Positions 1-11,890 of a stretch of DNA of 64,000 nucleotides are shown one piece after another. Origin of the DNA: Acanthosepion lycidas (taxonomy: Eukaryota; Mollusca; Cephalopoda; Sepiida; Sepiidae). Within the stretch, counting starts at the first letter, position 1; every line of letters starts with the position of its first letter. Location: assembly GCA_963932145.1 (NCBI GenBank), contig OZ010605.1, positions 29,354,313 to 29,418,312 on the forward strand. The letters are read 5' to 3'. The position numbers were made by a program, and so were the translations under genes. The notes beneath the pieces are model-generated. The model did not search any database. It saw only the letters and a program-made list of their open reading frames with translations, and had not been told where the DNA came from.

Positions 1-624
1 TCTCCTCTAATATTCTCCAATTGGAGGTGAGTTTTAAATAGCACGGAGATAAAGTTCAAATAGGTAATTTAATTCAAATTGAAATATACTACCCCATTAT
101 TGATGATAAAATTATTTAAATTGGAATAACCGTTGATAATTGGGTACCTAAAAACAACCACGATTTTATTTAATGAACAAAAATCAAACGAATAGATGTC
201 AACTTAACAATCAATAAGACAAAAGTTTTTAAAAAAAAGATTACTAAATATAAAATGGATTACTCTTTCAATGTACTGTCTATGAGTTTTTCCAATCGAC
301 TGTTTCATAGAAAATACCCAAAACTCCAACGAACTTCAAATTAAATTCTTCGTAGATTGTTTAGACATTTAGATTTACATCAAACCTTAACCTCCCAAAT
401 ATGTAAGTAACGCGAATTAACAGCGTCTAAGAATTTGAATGAAACCTGTCCTCGTGGAATGTAATTTATTAGGGTTGCTGTAGCTTCTTCCTTTAATGTC
501 AGTCTTCACCCCTTACCCATCTATATCTAGAGACAAGACGCGTTAGGCTTAATCAACGTCTAGTCGACAGACAGTGGGGTTAAGAATAAGGAATTGAAAT
601 GGTACACCTAACCCACTCATATCT
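1..624. other. Unassigned AT-rich sequence
   Basis: I see no open frame of note, no RNA gene and no repeat shared with the rest of the window before the dispersed repeat that begins near 625. Confidence 0.5.
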
Positions 625-906
625 TATCTTCTCTCCCACCTTACTTCCTCACTTCGTTAATTTTACATATGCTTGATGAGGTCCATCAAAAACGTGTGAA
701 TTTCTTTTCATTTTTCATTTCAACCTTTGGAAGTAAAGTCTGATGATCCATAGCCCTGTTAAAGGGGTTGTGGTGAAATAACTTATAACATGGAACCTTA
801 AAGTGGTCTGTTTTTATTCAAACATATCTGCTCTGAATTTTAAATTGGGGCTCTCTGGATATCATCCTCCTTGGGTCTACTCATGCGAATTACCTAGTTT
901 TGCATA

Positions 907-908
<2 letters not shown>
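625..908 (+). repeat. Dispersed repeat family E, copy 1
   Basis: About 285 bp that recurs in inverse orientation at 60,619-60,905 with only scattered differences; shorter related pieces lie at 26,310-26,527 and 61,141-61,275. Both long copies end in CATAAACT followed directly by an (AT)n tract, so the AT array marks one fixed end of the unit. At 740-779 the copy carries CTGATGA, one T, a 9-bp hairpin (CCATAGCCC with GGGTTGTGG, two to three wobble pairs) and TGAAAT. I do not recognise the family; the AT-tailed end and short size suggest a non-autonomous retroelement. Confidence 0.7.

Positions 909-964
<56 letters not shown>
909..964. repeat. (AT)n microsatellite
   Basis: Uninterrupted AT dinucleotide run at the end of family E copy 1. 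Confidence 0.95.
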
Positions 965-967
<3 letters not shown>

Positions 968-1415
968 GTATAATTAAACAGCAATTTTTCATTAATGCAT
1001 GTTTCATTAAGTAATATAGACAAGTTTTGTCTGTTTATTTCAAGTAAGATCCTTTCATATTGCCTGATAATTTTAATCACGTTATCGTTGAAAGACGAAA
1101 GGAAAATACCGTATTGATACATGTTTAAATCCAATCTAAGCATTCGGCTTACACAAGCCATTATCAAAAATGACAATTTTAATAAATCAAAAAACAACGG
1201 ACGAAAAAACAATGACAGTCCGCCCTTGCTGCATGAAAATTTCAAGTAACGACAAAATCGTATATACGAGACGTGTAAGCGAAAATCGCGTCGCAGCTCG
1301 TGACGTCAGACATGACCACGCAAGAGTGAAAAATGACAAGTATTAAGTATGGGAAACCGTTGGTATAAACCAATGGCTTCTGTTATAAATAATAGACATT
1401 TAAGGATATTTGTGG

Positions 1416-1419
<4 letters not shown>

Positions 1420-1459
<40 letters not shown>
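1420..1459. repeat. (AT)n microsatellite
   Basis: Uninterrupted AT run at the left border of a LINE fragment. Confidence 0.95.
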
Positions 1460-1462
<3 letters not shown>

Positions 1463-1709
1463 TCCCACTGCCGTAAGGCTGCTTTTCTGTGTTTTTTTAT
1501 AAACGCTTTCATGATAACTGTTTGGATGATCTCTTTGTTATGGTGCCTAAAGTTATTTTTTTAATTTTACACTTTACAAATGCGCTGGATAGATATAGCC
1601 GTAAGTTCTAGGCTAACAGTTTCTTTTCTCGCGCTTCTCGTTTGTAGAACTCCTTTCCAGCTCCATGCTTTCCGGCTAATTTTAATCTATAATCTTAGGG
1701 TGAAATCCA

Positions 1710-1711
<2 letters not shown>
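1460..1711 (+). mobile_element. CR1/jockey-like LINE fragment (ORF2 C-terminal end)
   Basis: Plus-strand sequence whose conceptual translation parallels the minus-strand LINE piece at 15,960-16,300: both contain the stretch ALLVC or ALLTC after VSS..TVSF in one frame, and in the reverse transcriptase frame both give a segment like NSFFSR.S.VEL. That segment is typical of the C-terminal region after the thumb in CR1/jockey-type LINEs (SFFPRT..LWNSLP). It is a short, frameshifted relic between two AT tracts. Confidence 0.55.

Positions 1712-1759
<48 letters not shown>
1712..1759. repeat. (AT)n microsatellite
   Basis: Uninterrupted AT run directly following the LINE relic. Confidence 0.95.
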
Positions 1760-1762
<3 letters not shown>

Positions 1763-1983
1763 GATTAGCATGTCCCTGCCAAAGAGATGTATAAACTAAT
1801 CTTGAATTTCACATTTTCCACGGCTACTTTGGCTGCGGTTCAAACATGTATATGCAGCAACCAATTCATTGTGTAAATAATGCAATCAAGCGAAATTTTT
1901 TGCACTAAGTTTCGTCTTTTCCGATGTTCGTCACGCAATCCATTAAACCTGAGCCCTGATGGTCGATGATTATTTAGTGTCAT

Positions 1984-2296
1984 TTGATTGATTGATTCGT
2001 GTTTTACGGCTTATCAACCCTTTGCATGCAATACTTATTTGATATAGCGAAACAAATCCTATTACTTAACCGATAACTTGGAAGAGAAGAGATGGCGCGA
2101 AAATAAATATAACGAACTCAACATGGAGAGCTTATTTCCCATTCCGAGCCATTATCCATTACACCACCCATACATCCAACCTTACGACACCTATAATTCC
2201 CAAGCGGTCACCCATCTAGATACTGACAAGGCTCGACGTTGCTTAACTTGGGTGATTTTGTAAGAACTGGTGTTTCAGCGAGATATGCCCGTAACC
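1984..2296 (-). mobile_element. 5S-rRNA/tRNA chimeric SINE, copy 1
   Basis: Read on the minus strand from 2296, the first ~120 bp align with 5S rRNA: AAGTTAAGCAACG corresponds to box A, TAGATGGGTGACC to the intermediate element and GCTTGGGAATTATAGG to box C. Next comes a tRNA-like body with GGTGGTGTAATGGATAATGG (box A-like), then a tail ending in (TCAA)n. The tail appears on the plus strand as TTGATTGATTGATT at 1984. Same architecture as the copies at 27,992, 36,455, 50,444, 51,700 and 52,292. It is a retroposon, not a functional 5S gene. Confidence 0.85.
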
Positions 2297-2570
2297 TCTG
2301 TCAATTTGAAGTGTAAAATCAAAAAAAAGGCGCTGTTCATATTTCTAAAATTTTTCTTTCATTTCTTATGATTTTTTCCCCTTTTAAATGTCATATTCTT
2401 TCAAGACCTTGTCAATCAAGGCTCTCTACAGTTGGGGGTTTTTTGTCTTTTTTTCTGGCATTTACTATGATTTTTTTGAGAAATATATTCCTGGGGTTTT
2501 CGTTTTCTTCACTATCTTCAAAGTCAGAGTAATTCTTCTCGTGTACTGGCTACACAACCAAGGATAGAAG

Positions 2571-2572
<2 letters not shown>

Positions 2573-2643
<71 letters not shown>
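2573..2643. repeat. (TA)n(TG)n compound microsatellite
   Basis: About 47 bp of TA followed by about 24 bp of TG. Confidence 0.95.
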
Positions 2644-2724
2644 TCAAAAATATATAGAAAATAGGAAAAAACTCGTTAGGTATATAATCCAAAGTTCTTT
2701 AGTATTTTTGTTATTATTTTTTAG

Positions 2725-3021
2725 AAATAGTGCTCGATACAAAAGTAGAGCCTAAATATAATTATTGATTTAAAAATATGATTCCATCGCTACATAAGAG
2801 TCCTCATGTTTCAAAACAAGACCCGAAATCTTCAATATAATTATTTGAATTAAATTGAATTAAAGTACTAAGCTCTGTTCCATCTTCAAGCGATTTTTTT
2901 CGCTTGAAGATGGAACAGAGCTTAGTACTTTAATTCAAATAATTATATTGAAGTTTTCGGCACTTGTTTTGAAACATAAGAACTCTTATATAGCGTTGGA
3001 ATCATATTTTTAAATAAATAA
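2725..3021. repeat. Long inverted repeat (hairpin) of dispersed family C
   Basis: Arms of about 125 bp (2,762-2,892 and 2,899-3,021) flank a six-base T loop. The inner 35 bp, around GTACTAAGCTCTGTTCC, are perfectly complementary; the outer part carries a few mismatches and a 10-base duplication in the left arm. The left flank shares GTGCTC..TACAAAAGTAGAGC with the end of a repeat at 22,380-22,490, so the hairpin is made of two inverted copies of one interspersed repeat. Confidence 0.85.
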
Positions 3022-3039
3022 TTATATATATATATATAA

Positions 3040-3400
3040 AATGAAATGGACAAAATCCGACAATTATTTTAAGATATTTTTATGTTTACACATTCTTTTT
3101 ATAGATACTAATATTTAAGTAAATGCTCTGTTTTATAATAAACAGTTAAATAACCGGCCTGATTGTCCGAGAAATTTCCATAGAAAATATTCAGTCTTCG
3201 AAAGGAATCGAACCCGTATCCTATACAGAACCATTATTTAGTCTGACGTGCCTTAACTGATCGAGCCACGGAAGATCGTTTGATCAGCAAGGTCGATTTT
3301 ACTGTTTTTAAACTTCAATCTTCCATGAATCTCTTACGTACATTCATATCTGTTCAAAGCGTATCCAAATGTAAACAAATGACGTCACACATTATGAAAT
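3040..3400 (-). mobile_element. tRNA-derived SINE family A, copy 1
   Basis: On the minus strand, 3,279 to about 3,200 reads as a tRNA-like head: CCGTGGCTCGATCAGTTAAG (box A-like), an anticodon-arm-like region, and GGGTTCGATTCC (box B). A tail follows that contains GAAATTTCTCGGACAATCAG and TATAAAACAGAGCATTTACT. The same head, tail and leader (GAACAGATATGAA) recur on the plus strand at 20,966-21,418. The head lacks a clean cloverleaf, so it is a SINE rather than a tRNA gene. Confidence 0.75.
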
Positions 3401-3411
3401 GAACAAAGTTT

Positions 3412-3601
3412 GACAATTATTTTGAAGACATTTTTATGTATATACATTCTTTTTATAGATAAAAATATTTAAGTAAAATGCTCCATTTTATTCAGGCCGA
3501 TAATTGTTATTAATACTGTTTATTATAAAACAGAGCATTTACTTAAATATTTGTATCTATAAAAAGAATGTATAAAAATAAAAATGTCTTAAAATAATTA
3601 T

Positions 3602-3605
<4 letters not shown>
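3412..3605. repeat. Inverted duplicate of SINE family A tail
   Basis: Two copies of the family A tail face each other: 3,412-3,485 and 3,527-3,605 are reverse complements around AAAATGTCTTAAAATAATT and GAATGTAT. The pair can fold into a hairpin with ~75-bp arms. Confidence 0.75.

Positions 3606-3668
<63 letters not shown>
3605..3668. repeat. (AT)n microsatellite
   Basis: Uninterrupted AT run directly after the family A tail. Confidence 0.95.
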
Positions 3669-3669
<1 letters not shown>

Positions 3670-3670
<1 letters not shown>

Positions 3671-4765
3671 CACTACCTTAGATGACAACTGAGGGATTCC
3701 CTTTTTTTTGTTCCAAGTGCATTTTCCTAAATTGAATCCAACATATCTGTCCTTCACTTGCCGATACCGCCTACACTACCCGAACATTTGATGTTTACTT
3801 TATTGAAAATTATATTTAATGAATCTGCCTCGATTTTTTTGCAGTCATTTAGCGAATTTCATAATTACATCCACGCAGACCACTTTATCTTTTTCGGTAA
3901 AGAACTGCTCTATGTTTACTTCAGACACTTTCAGTTAATTTCTTTCGGAAAAATTTGCAGGAGAAAAACGACTAAATGGTAAATAGAAGGGCCATTACCT
4001 TAATATGGTGCATTAAAAATCATTTTCCGAGATCAGTAACAATTTCTAAGAAAGATGCCGCCCAGTCCAATCCTCATACGATTAACAGATTACGGTATCT
4101 TTTCATCGACTGATACTTTGACATGGTCTAAGTGAAAACAGTACTGATTCGGATCAATCGTTTTTTCATTGGAATCTACTCACAACAGAGGAATTGCTTA
4201 CTATCACGTCATATCTGCAGCATTCCTTTTGCCTAATACAACCTATTGTAACACTAGGTAGGGAATCAAGTCTCTTATCTCAAGACCTATAGCCTTCCAC
4301 ATTGTTGTAAATTATTCACTTTTCTTCGCTCGTTAAGATTTGATTTTTAATTGGATATTTGGTGACGTTGAAGTGAAGAATTGCCCACGATGCCGATTAA
4401 GTCATCAGTAATTTCCGATTTGTGAAGTCAATTGTGATGAGGAATGAATCAACCTAACGAACCATTACTTACATATAACAAGTGAAGAAAAATGTATTGC
4501 ATTCGACAATGTTCGACGTAAAAGGCTGGGGATTGAAAGCATAAATCTTGGCAACAGACCCAAAACGCTAAGCTTCATGGAAGAAAACGCCCGTCAATAG
4601 ATTAAAATTTGTTTTCCTTCATTACAAAGCAAAGCTGCATACACGAAGAATAAAACAGGAAAACAAAATGGAACTCGGTTGGGCTCTTCTTCCCAACCCG
4701 TTATATTGACCTGACCTTTCACCAAAGGATTATTACTTTTCTCAACCGCTGCGAAAGGCTTTTAG
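3670..4765. other. Unassigned sequence
   Basis: No gene, RNA or repeat recognised. Open frames are short (the longest about 74 codons at 3,758-3,982) and show no domain or motif. Confidence 0.4.
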
Positions 4766-4768
4766 GGG

Positions 4769-4799
4769 TCTCTCTCTCTCTCTCTCTCTCTCTTACACA

Positions 4800-4831
<32 letters not shown>
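4769..4831. repeat. (TC)n(AC)n compound microsatellite
   Basis: About 25 bp of TC, a short junction, then about 34 bp of AC. Confidence 0.95.
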
Positions 4832-4834
<3 letters not shown>

Positions 4835-4949
4835 CAACCACATTAAAGAGTATTTCGAAATATTCTTCAGGTTAAATTCTTCTGAGTTTCAATCAAAATC
4901 TACCGAAGAGCTCCTTGAAAATAATGGTAAATATATAATGGAATAAAAT

Positions 4950-5140
4950 GTAATTATACTTTATGACTAACAATACATATTTAAAGCAAAATAACCAGCA
5001 ATACATTTTCTCTGTAGTTGAATACAATTGCTTTCAAAATATATTTAGTTGAAGCCATAAAATTGTGTTCAAAATATTTTGATTTCGACATTAAATAACC
5101 CATAGAGGTTGATATGCCGTTCAACAAAATCAAGGAAGCA
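4950..5140 (+). repeat. Interspersed repeat family B, 3' part
   Basis: Carries the family B tail: ACCAGCAATACATTTTCTCT, then ATATTTAGTTGAAGCCATAA, and ends near CCCATAGAGGTTGATATGCC. The same order of blocks is seen at 34,690-34,930 and, inverted, at 50,815-51,110. The 5' part of the family is missing here. Confidence 0.75.
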
Positions 5141-5159
5141 AGGAGTTTTTCGCTGTATT

Positions 5160-7068
5160 TGTGGAAAATTCTTTTCTGGGTCTGCTACCAACATTGTTTC
5201 GTCAGCACATTTTATTTTGTTAAAATTGTGCCTTCCAATAATAATTCCTAGCGGGACTGAAAGTTCCCTTTCATTTCTGTTGCATCAAGTCTCTTCTTTA
5301 TCTATGAGGTAACTCTCCAGTATCCATCTATCACTTATGAACATAGTTATTATATAACATTTCAACATTCTTTTCATTCTTTCTAACGTATTTTTTTCTG
5401 TTTCTTAATACTTTGCTTAACTTATGCAAGGCATCTTTCAGTATTTGATTTCACCTGCTCATTTCGGTTTCACAATCTTTTGATTGTTTCTAACGAATCT
5501 GTTCTATATTTTTCCCATATATTTGTTTTTATACCGACATCATGTATAGTTCGACCCCTGAATTTTGTGCCATTATATTTAATCCATCCAGAAAAATTAC
5601 CTCTGTAGCCAGTCACCGAAAATGCATGATTTTGCATCTTAAAAAAATATCCCTATGGTGATTTTTAAGCATAGTTTAGATTTGGCACAAGGCCGAATGC
5701 ATGGGGAGCCACGTGAGGATCAAACTCACTATTCAGTCATAATTGAACTAGCGTGACAAGCATGTTAATCCTAACACAACATCGAAGTGGCAAAGTGAGA
5801 TCTCCTGTTTTGCGTAAAAAAATGATCATAAAACCGCGCAATATATTCCAGTATATACGATTAAATACCTGTCCGAAAATGTTATTCTGCTACCTTGAAA
5901 ATCAGCATACGAATTATTGCTTTTTACATCCATTCGAACTCCAGACACACGGATCTAGTGCTACTAAACTATTGACCCCAAGGGAATACGTTTATATCTC
6001 AAAAGTTTTGAATTATTTACTTTATCTTATTTTGTCGACTACAGTTGTATTAGACCTCTCTTTTTTTTTCTGCCATTCTTTCTGTTTTTACCAGAAGGTC
6101 CTATTTGAATGTGGAATGAGAACAGGCTAAACCAGTTGGCATGTATCCGAATTGGCCACATTCATAGAATGAGATCTTTCGTCTTTTACCTCAGGAGAAT
6201 TGGATTCAAATCGGAATAATGACTAGGATAATTGGATTAGTTCAGGGTAGTTTCTTTCCGAAAGGACTTCCAAACTTGTTCGAATCAACTTCAAATCTTC
6301 TCTCGACATCGGCATGTTTAACAGATTAGAGTCTTTCTTCCATTTTTTATAAGAAAGCAACCCTTTGGTGAAATAGATTTTTATCTATATTACTTACGAC
6401 TATTGTACTTAAAAGGCGTTCGTTCATACACCTATTGATCGACCAAACTACTTTGAGGAGAATAATTCCTGATAGACATTGATCTCCCTACGGACAGGTA
6501 AGCTAAAGATGCACCTAAAATCAATAAAGAAAGGAGAAAAAGTGTCCAATTTTGAAACAACTGTGGCTGTTTTTATGGCAGACTATTATTTAAAATTGTT
6601 GGCACATTTCATTTTTAAATTAAAGACATATTTTAAGCGTATTAAAGAAATGACTGTTGAGGTTGCTTGATGAATCTACAGAAAAGGAACATATTTGTTT
6701 TTGACATAGGAAATAATAAGCACACGTGAGGCTAAGTGATTCCCGGCTTGACCCACTTCGGAACCTCTGAGTAAATAACTAGACATATGATTTTTTAAAG
6801 TCCTTCTTAGTCAGGTGGGGTACTGTAACAACCTCTGTCATGTGGTGAGATTGTATCACTTAGCAACTCTGAAAGAAAAAACTGTCGAGTCGACATAGGG
6901 TTCTTACTTAGAGGTGGCAACCAGTTTATGGGGAGGAAAAACTGAATTCAAAACCAACCGGTAATATGATGAGCTCCGACAAGTTATGTTGCAGTCAACA
7001 CACTTGACTGTGACTACAACCCATAATGTGTAATGGTACATGATGTGACGTGATGATCAATGTTTGAA
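5160..7068. other. Unassigned sequence
   Basis: No gene recognised. A 125-codon open frame at 5,753-6,130 has no recognisable domain. A tRNA-like B box (GGATTCAAATC) near 6,190 is too isolated to call. Confidence 0.4.

Positions 7069-7069
<1 letters not shown>

Positions 7070-7146
<77 letters not shown>
7070..7146. repeat. (TATC)n(TA)n compound microsatellite
   Basis: Tetranucleotide run of about 37 bp followed by TA. A short GATA run at 7,336-7,362 lies nearby. Confidence 0.95.
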
Positions 7147-7151
<5 letters not shown>

Positions 7152-8283
7152 GTAATGCGAACGAAGATAATATAAATTCTAACGTTCACAGCATTAATTA
7201 AAAAGAGTGCTCAATACCAAGAGTAGAGCAATAATTATTTATTATATTTTTTACGTACGGACAAAACAACTTACTACAAAGATGCTATCTAGTTTCGATG
7301 CGCATGCGTCTCGACTGGTGATAATCAAAAATGGTTTATAGATAGATAGATAGATAGATAGATTTCCCTGACTTATTAGTAGCTATAATTTTGTCACGTC
7401 TCTTTTCGCAGAAAATCGTGTTTACATAACTACAAAAATGTAGGTCCCCACAGATAAAAAAAATATTTGTTATAAAAAAACATGATTTACTGCACCAAAC
7501 CAATCTATTCTTCGGGTATATTATTCTATGAGAAATCTATCAACATTAAAAAAAATCAATCAACAATAATTTCCCTAACATGGTCATCGACAAACAGTTA
7601 AAGGTAACTATAACGAAATTTAGAAAATGAAAATTATTCCGGAACCCTCTCTTTCGCAAACAAATATAAACACACTCTTAGCATTCTTTTGTAAACTGTT
7701 GTATAAGAGTAAGTGTCATTGCCGACACCATGGTTTGAAACTAGATCGCCAGTGAGTAACACAGGCGATTCCATTCTTAAGTAGATCACGGGATCCTTAA
7801 GGAAGTAGCGTAATGATCCTTGCTCACGCTTCTTGTCTATCCACCATTGCTAAACGTTCACTCTCTCTACTACTATACGGATTACGATTCTCTGATCATT
7901 GCACTATTTGGCGATTACTACTTGAACAAGTATTACTAGTGCAGATAATACTGGAAGGCATTACGACTAGTACCGGCGTCTACGAAGTCTCGACTACAAA
8001 GAGTATTTTTTGAATTGATAACGAGCTTCGTTTAACATAACAAAAGTGACAAGCGAAGTCGTCCAACATCACAAAAGTCATGACGATGATTCCCCAAATA
8101 AACAAATATCCCCGAATTGTAAACAGGGTTAAGTTCATTTATATGCCATGCGTGATACACGCTTAGGCGATCATGTACCTTTCGATACATGACTGAAAAT
8201 GTAGATTTTTTGCCGCTGTAGGTTGCCATTTCTTTCTCTGGTAGATCAGTTGCCATCCAAAGCTATAAAACCCGGCCTGTTCT

Positions 8284-8434
8284 GCTATTTAACAATAGCT
8301 GGGAGGAGAAGAAGTGGATTCATACCTTTTCCAATGGTATTAGCACGTAAGTGAATGTAATAATTTGACTGGAATTCGATCTCGGCTCTCCAATTTCTCA
8401 ATCCGAGCCGCTATCCATTACTCCACCGTAATTC
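8284..8434 (-). mobile_element. 5S-rRNA/tRNA SINE, partial copy (tRNA body and tail)
   Basis: On the minus strand the tRNA-like part reads GGAGTAATGGATAGCGGCTC then GGAGAGCCGAGATCGAATTC, followed by the family tail with ATGAATCCACTTCTTCTCC and CAGCTATTGTTAA. The 5S head is absent, which suggests 5' truncation. Confidence 0.7.
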
Positions 8435-8925
8435 ACCGCTACATACAACTCAATGATCCTAACAAACATCAAAGAATTATCATCTACTACAAAAGCTTAG
8501 AACATCGAAGTATTACCAACATCGTGTCTGATATATTCCACATTTGTAAAAATAATTTTCTTTATGAATTTTTCATATCCGCTGAGAGATTGCATCTCCA
8601 AAACTCATAACCAAAAAACAATACTAAATACTCATATTGGGTACACATTCTCCACACTTTCTCGCAGACTGACCTGTCACTTGCCGAAATTCATCCTATA
8701 TGTGCACACAGCGATCAGCACATCATGAGAGACCAAAATACAACTATCAATATAAGATAGATAACACCAATATATTCTGCAGCACCCAATGCAAAGAAAG
8801 ACACAACACTCTAGAAGCTATTATACAAAATAAACATTAAATAAAATCTGATTCACTACAGGAGATGGTCGCTTGAAGTGCATAGAAGACAATTAATGTC
8901 TGCAAATCGCATTCATCTTGTGCGG

Positions 8926-9310
8926 CTTCGTACCCAGTATCGATCTGAGTAAGACGTTAAACTACATCCGTGACCAAGGTAAGACGATAAACTACATCCA
9001 GCAACAAGACCTCTGATCAGGAGGTTTTGAGGGGCGTTGAACCACCTCTTAATTGCTGGTGTACCCAGGTAAACTTTGACCCGGGGTGGTAGCACCTGTT
9101 AGGGTCACAGCTATGGGCAAATAGTTAACTATTACCAGCAATACTTTATTTTTGTAAAAAATTATTACCAGCAATACAATTTTGAAGGAAAAATATTACC
9201 AAAAACAGATTTTTGACAAAACAAAATGTTACCAGCAATAAAAAAAAATTGTCGGCATTAAATAATCCATTGAGTTTAATATGCCGTAATACAAAATAAA
9301 CCAAACCAAA
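8926..9310 (+). repeat. Interspersed repeat family B, near-full copy
   Basis: Begins with two 30-bp-like blocks containing GTAAGACGATAAACTACATC and continues with GGTGGTAGCACCTGTTAGGG and CTATGGGCAAATAGTTAACT. It then has several ATTACCAGCAATAC blocks and ends with a TCGGCATTAAATAATCCATT block. Identical block order at 55,400-55,740 and, inverted, at 57,455-57,860. I do not recognise an encoded protein or a pol III promoter; the consistent ends suggest a SINE or a truncated LINE 3' end. Confidence 0.75.
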
Positions 9311-9782
9311 GGAAATAGTACCCAGTACGACATGGTGACAAACTAGACCATTTCAAACACCCAGCTTCCCAAAGAATACTACGATACAGACAAGGAATTC
9401 TAAGTACCACGACAAACACGACATCAGTTCTTGCGAAAGTTGAAAGTACTTGAACTTATATGTGCAAACAGCGATCAGAAAATCAGGGACAAAATATTAT
9501 CATAATTAAATATGAACTTATTCTCAAGTAGCAGCACACAGGCCTAAAATGAAGCCGCTGTTGTCATATTTAGGCAGGTGCTGCCCAGTCATGACTTCAA
9601 GTCTTAATAGAGACTAAAATCGTGTCCGCGTCTTTTTGGGGACAAATTATTTTCCAGCCTCCAATATATCTCTCCCACAGACGGGATATAGCAAACCTAT
9701 TGCTGTGTCTATCTCTACTTCCATGGAAAGAGCTCGGACGAACTGTTTCCGCCAGGTCTGACATTCAGTGTCAGGACAATCG

Positions 9783-9784
<2 letters not shown>

Positions 9785-9860
<76 letters not shown>

Positions 9861-9892
9861 CTGTGTCTGTGTCTGTGTGTGTGTGCGTGCGC
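9785..9892. repeat. (TA)n(GT)n compound microsatellite
   Basis: About 56 bp of TA followed by about 50 bp of GT with CTGT interruptions. Confidence 0.95.
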
Positions 9893-10129
9893 GCACGCTT
9901 GTATGGGCTTGAGCGAGTATGAAAATATGTACTACGAGACTACGAGACAGGTGTCCCTCTAGAGTGCCACTGGTACGTAATAATTGATTACGATTTGCTG
10001 ACTAGTCTTCTGATGAATCTTTTGTGTGATCAACGATCATATAGCATAGGTAGACCGACATATACATACCTTAATTTATTCAGGCCAGTAGTAAGCCCAC
10101 TACGTATATTGGAATCCGTAGACTCCTTT

Positions 10130-11890
10130 AAGCTATTCAAAAGGGAATAGAAAACTGTAATTTAACAGCTGTGGCTTGACAGCATTCAATGATATTGACT
10201 GGTTCTTGACAGAATCTAGTGATACTGACAGCATCCGATGATGTTGACTTGTTCTTTACAGCATCCTATAATGTTGACTGTCTCTTGAAAGCATCTGATA
10301 ATGTTGACAGCCTCCAGTGATGTTGACTGGCAGCATCCTAAGTTATTGACTTGTTCTTGACAGAATCTATGTTGACTAGTTCTTGATAGCATCTAATGAT
10401 GTCGACAGCATCCTACGATGTTGACTGGTTCTTGACAGCATCTAACGATGGTAACAGCATTTAATGATTTTTTACTAGTTATTGACAGCATCTAATGATG
10501 TTGACAGCATCCTATGGTGTTGACTAGTTCTTGACAGCATCTAACGATGGTAACAGCATCTAATGATTCTTGACTAGTTCTTGACAGCATCTAAACATGT
10601 TGACTAGTTCTTGACAGCATCTAACGATGGTAACAGCATCTAATGATTCTTGACTAGTTCTTGACATCATCTAAAGATGTTGACTAGTTCTTGACAGCAT
10701 CTAACGATGGTAACAGCATCTAATGATTCTTGACTAGTTCTTGACATCATCTAAAGATGTTGACTAGTTCTTGACAGCATCTAACGATGGTAACAGCATC
10801 TAATGATTCTTGACTAGTTCTTGACATCATCTAAAGATGTTGACTAGTTCTTGACAGCATCTAACGATGGTAACAGCATCTAATGATTCTTGACTAGTTC
10901 TTGACATCATCTAAAGATGTTGACTAGTTCTTGACAGCATCTAACGATGGTAACAGCATCTAATGATTCTTGAATAGTTCTTGACATCATCTAAAGATGT
11001 TGACTAGTTCTTGACAGCATCTAACGATGGTAACAGCATCTAATGATTATTGACTAGTTCTTGACATCATCTAAAGATGTTGACTAGTTCTTGACAGCAT
11101 CTAACGATGGTAACAGCATCTAATGATTCTTGACTAGTTCTTGACATCATCTAAAGATGTTGACTAGTTCTTGACAGCATCTAACGATGGTAACAGCATC
11201 TAATGATTCTTGACTAGTTCTTGACATCATCTAAAGATGTTGACTAGTTCTTGACAGCATCTAACGATGGTAACAGCATCTAATGATTCTTGACTAGTTC
11301 TTGACATCATCTAAAGATGTTGACTAGTTCTTGACAGCATCTAACGATGGTAACAGCATCTAATGATTCTTGACTAGTTCTTGACATCATCTAAAGATGT
11401 TGACTAGTTCTTGACAGCATCTAACGATGGTAACAGCATCTAATGATTCTTGACTAGTTCTTGACATCATCTAAAGATGTTGACTAGTTCTTGACAGCAT
11501 CTAACGATGGTAACAGCATCTAATGATTCTTGACTAGTTCTTGACATCATCTAAAGATGTTGACTAGTTCTTGACAGCATCTAACGATGGTAACAGCATC
11601 TAATGATTCTTGACTAGTTCTTGACATCATCTAAAGATGTTGACTAGTTCTTGACAGCATCTAACGATGGTAACAGCATCTAATGATTCTTGACTAGTTC
11701 TTGACAGCATCTAAAGGTGTTGACTAGTTCTTGACAGCATCTAAAGATGCTCACCGTTTTTCTCTTGAAATGTTGACAGCATTTATTTTTGTTTACTGGT
11801 TCTAAACACCATCTAATGATTTTGACATCATGCAATTATATTCCTTGGCAGAAAATAATAATGTTGACACCATCAAATGGTGATGACTGA
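10130..11890. repeat. 80-bp higher-order minisatellite
   Basis: From about 10,580 to 11,740 the sequence repeats with a strict 80-bp period (about 14 units, nearly identical). Each unit holds three diverged sub-blocks of about 31, 19 and 30 bp built on TTGACTAGTTCTTGACAGCA and ATCTAATGAT. Flanks at 10,130-10,580 and 11,740-11,890 contain only degenerate monomers. The pattern is that of a homogenised higher-order repeat inside an older monomer array. No open frame. Confidence 0.95.

Noticed and set aside
8690-9500. Short duplicated block (TGTGCA.ACAGCGATCAG.A) at 8,699 and 9,461
   Set aside because: About 40 bp of similarity around a family B copy; too short to decide between a split repeat and chance remnants of one.
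10130-11890. CRISPR array
   Set aside because: The whole 80-bp unit repeats with no unique spacers, in clearly eukaryotic sequence.
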